Under the pieces are notes generated by a model, which saw only the letters and a list, made by a program, of their open reading frames with translations, was not told where the DNA came from and did not search any database. Shown here in pieces: positions 63,173 to 64,000 of a stretch of DNA of 64,000 nt. Origin of the DNA: an uncultured Pelagibacteraceae bacterium (lineage in GTDB: Bacteria > Pseudomonadota > Alphaproteobacteria > Pelagibacterales > Pelagibacteraceae); NCBI GenBank assembly GCA_902595125.1, contig CACJOY010000001.1, positions 124,001 through 188,000 of the forward strand. The letters are read 5' to 3'. Position 1 is the first letter of the stretch, and every line of letters begins with the position of its first letter. The translations under genes and the position numbers were made by a program.

Positions 63173-64000
63173 ATGACAGATAAAAAAAATAAAAGTACTG
63201 ATCCTAAAACATACAAATTTGATACACTAAGCCTTCATGCTGGCTATCAACCTCACAAGAATGCAGGTTCAAGACAAGTACCAATTTATCAAACTACTTC
63301 ATATTTATTTGATGATGTAGATCATGCAGCAGCACTTTTTAATTTAGAAAGAGGTGGTCATATTTACAGTAGAATTTCAAATCCTACTGTGGCTGTATTG
63401 GAAGAGAGAGTCGCTTCATTAGAAGGCGGCACAGCAGCACTTGCTACATCTTCTGGAATGAGTGCTATTTTTCTAACTGTTATGACATTGTGTGAAGCTG
63501 GAGACCATCTGGTAGTTTCATCACAGTTATATGGTGGAACCGTTAATTTATTTAGACTTACATTGCCTAAATTTGGCATAAAATGTACCTTCGTAAAACC
63601 AAGGGATACTGAGGGTTTTAAAAAAGCAATTCAAAAAAATACTAAAGGTATTTTTGGTGAACTAGTCGGTAATCCAGGAAATGAAATAATGAATATGCCA
63701 GAGATTTCAAAAATTGCACACGATGCTGGTATACCATTGATTGTTGATGCTACTTATCAAACTCCATATCTTTGCAAACCATTTGAACATGGCGCAGATA
63801 TTGTTATTCATTCATTAACCAAATGGATGGCTGGTCATGGTTCTTCAATGGCTGGCATATTGGTAGAAGGTGGAAATTTTGATTGGATGCAAAATGATAA
63901 ATTTCCGACTATGACAAAACCTTATGAAGGATATCATGGATTATCTTTTGCTGAAGAATTTGGACCTACAGCTTTTACAATGAAAGCGAGAGCTGAAGGT
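63173..64000 (+). CDS. metY: O-acetylhomoserine sulfhydrylase MetY (3' end outside window)
   Basis: PLP enzyme of the Cys/Met metabolism family; 276 residues present of an expected ~430. N-terminal FDTLSLHAGYQPHKNAGSRQ, GHIYSRISNPTVAVLEERVA, LATSSGMSAIF and the PLP-lysine in HSLTKWMAGHGSSMAG. It uses sulfide and O-acetylhomoserine from the hom pathway to make homocysteine. ATG at 63173 is preceded by AAGGGAA. Runs off the window in frame. Confidence 0.93.
   Translation, partial: MTDKKNKSTDPKTYKFDTLSLHAGYQPHKNAGSRQVPIYQTTSYLFDDVDHAAALFNLERGGHIYSRISNPTVAVLEERVASLEGGTAALATSSGMSAIFLTVMTLCEAGDHLVVSSQLYGGTVNLFRLTLPKFGIKCTFVKPRDTEGFKKAIQKNTKGIFGELVGNPGNEIMNMPEISKIAHDAGIPLIVDATYQTPYLCKPFEHGADIVIHSLTKWMAGHGSSMAGILVEGGNFDWMQNDKFPTMTKPYEGYHGLSFAEEFGPTAFTMKARAEG

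Overview
The window is a contiguous piece of a very AT-rich, tightly packed alphaproteobacterial chromosome. Its gene order (rplM-rpsI-argC, mltB-rlpA-dacC-tmk-holB-metG-tatD, argS-(SPOR position)-nagZ-scpA-scpB-tatABC-serS, DUF502-recG/sdhE), short intergenic gaps, ATGA/TAATG overlaps between neighbouring genes, lysine/asparagine/isoleucine-rich proteins and scarcity of mobile DNA point to the SAR11 clade (Pelagibacterales). That assignment rests on gene order and protein character, not on a marker-gene comparison. No rRNA, CRISPR array or insertion sequence was seen. Four tRNA genes were found: Lys-UUU, Ser-UGA, Glu-UUC and Pro-UGG.

Layout. 1-2.7 kb: 3' part of ilvD, overlapping manC (GDP-mannose synthesis). 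2.7-4.8 kb: leftward membrane proteins (a PiT-like permease behind a long leader, an aquaporin, a small membrane protein). 4.8-7.1 kb: an Anbu proteasome-like peptidase divergent from a circularly permuted ATP-grasp protein. 7.1-10.2 kb: a complete zinc-uptake locus (zur, znuB, znuC / znuA) around two tandem Zur boxes. 10.3-12.3 kb: an Ldh-family reductase, xthA and erpA. 12.4-20.4 kb: a long rightward run of dgt, argS, a small membrane protein, nagZ, scpAB, tatABC and serS. 20.4-23.2 kb: yajC-secD-secF, convergent with a PuuD-like membrane protein. 23.8-32 kb: uvrA divergent from ssb-gyrA-coaD-ppi-tgt, then tRNA-Lys. 32-36 kb: a Tat/lipoprotein M48 protease, a 25-aa membrane microprotein, a DUF502 protein, recG and sdhE, tRNA-Ser. 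36.2-45.6 kb: rarD, then the cell-wall/replication run mltB, rlpA-like, dacC, tmk, holB, metG, tatD, followed by two permeases.

The accessory part is 45.6-52.5 kb. It starts with a 460-nt intergenic region rich in potential RNA structure. An unreported 58-aa membrane protein with a minimal alkyltransferase follows, then an intact tyrosine recombinase whose start lies just behind a 10-7-10 imperfect inverted repeat, four glycosyltransferases (the first overlapping the recombinase by ATGA) and a GIY-YIG protein, ending at tRNA-Glu. This looks like a small cell-surface polysaccharide island. 52.5-64 kb returns to core genes: recJ, glpX, an SbmA/BacA-like protein, an NDUFS4-like complex I subunit, tRNA-Pro, a zinc-ribbon membrane protein, nhaA, a periplasmic glutathione peroxidase, an MBL hydrolase, hom, a small lipoprotein, argC, rpsI, rplM and a divergent, truncated metY.

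The items most worth checking are the structured 45.77-46.02 kb intergenic region, the recombinase with its inverted repeat and coupled glycosyltransferase, the loss of two of four zinc ligands in Tgt, the two-gene Anbu locus with an operator-like repeat, the leader of the PiT-like gene, the RlpA-like protein lacking its catalytic Asp, and two small membrane proteins that are too short for ordinary gene calling.
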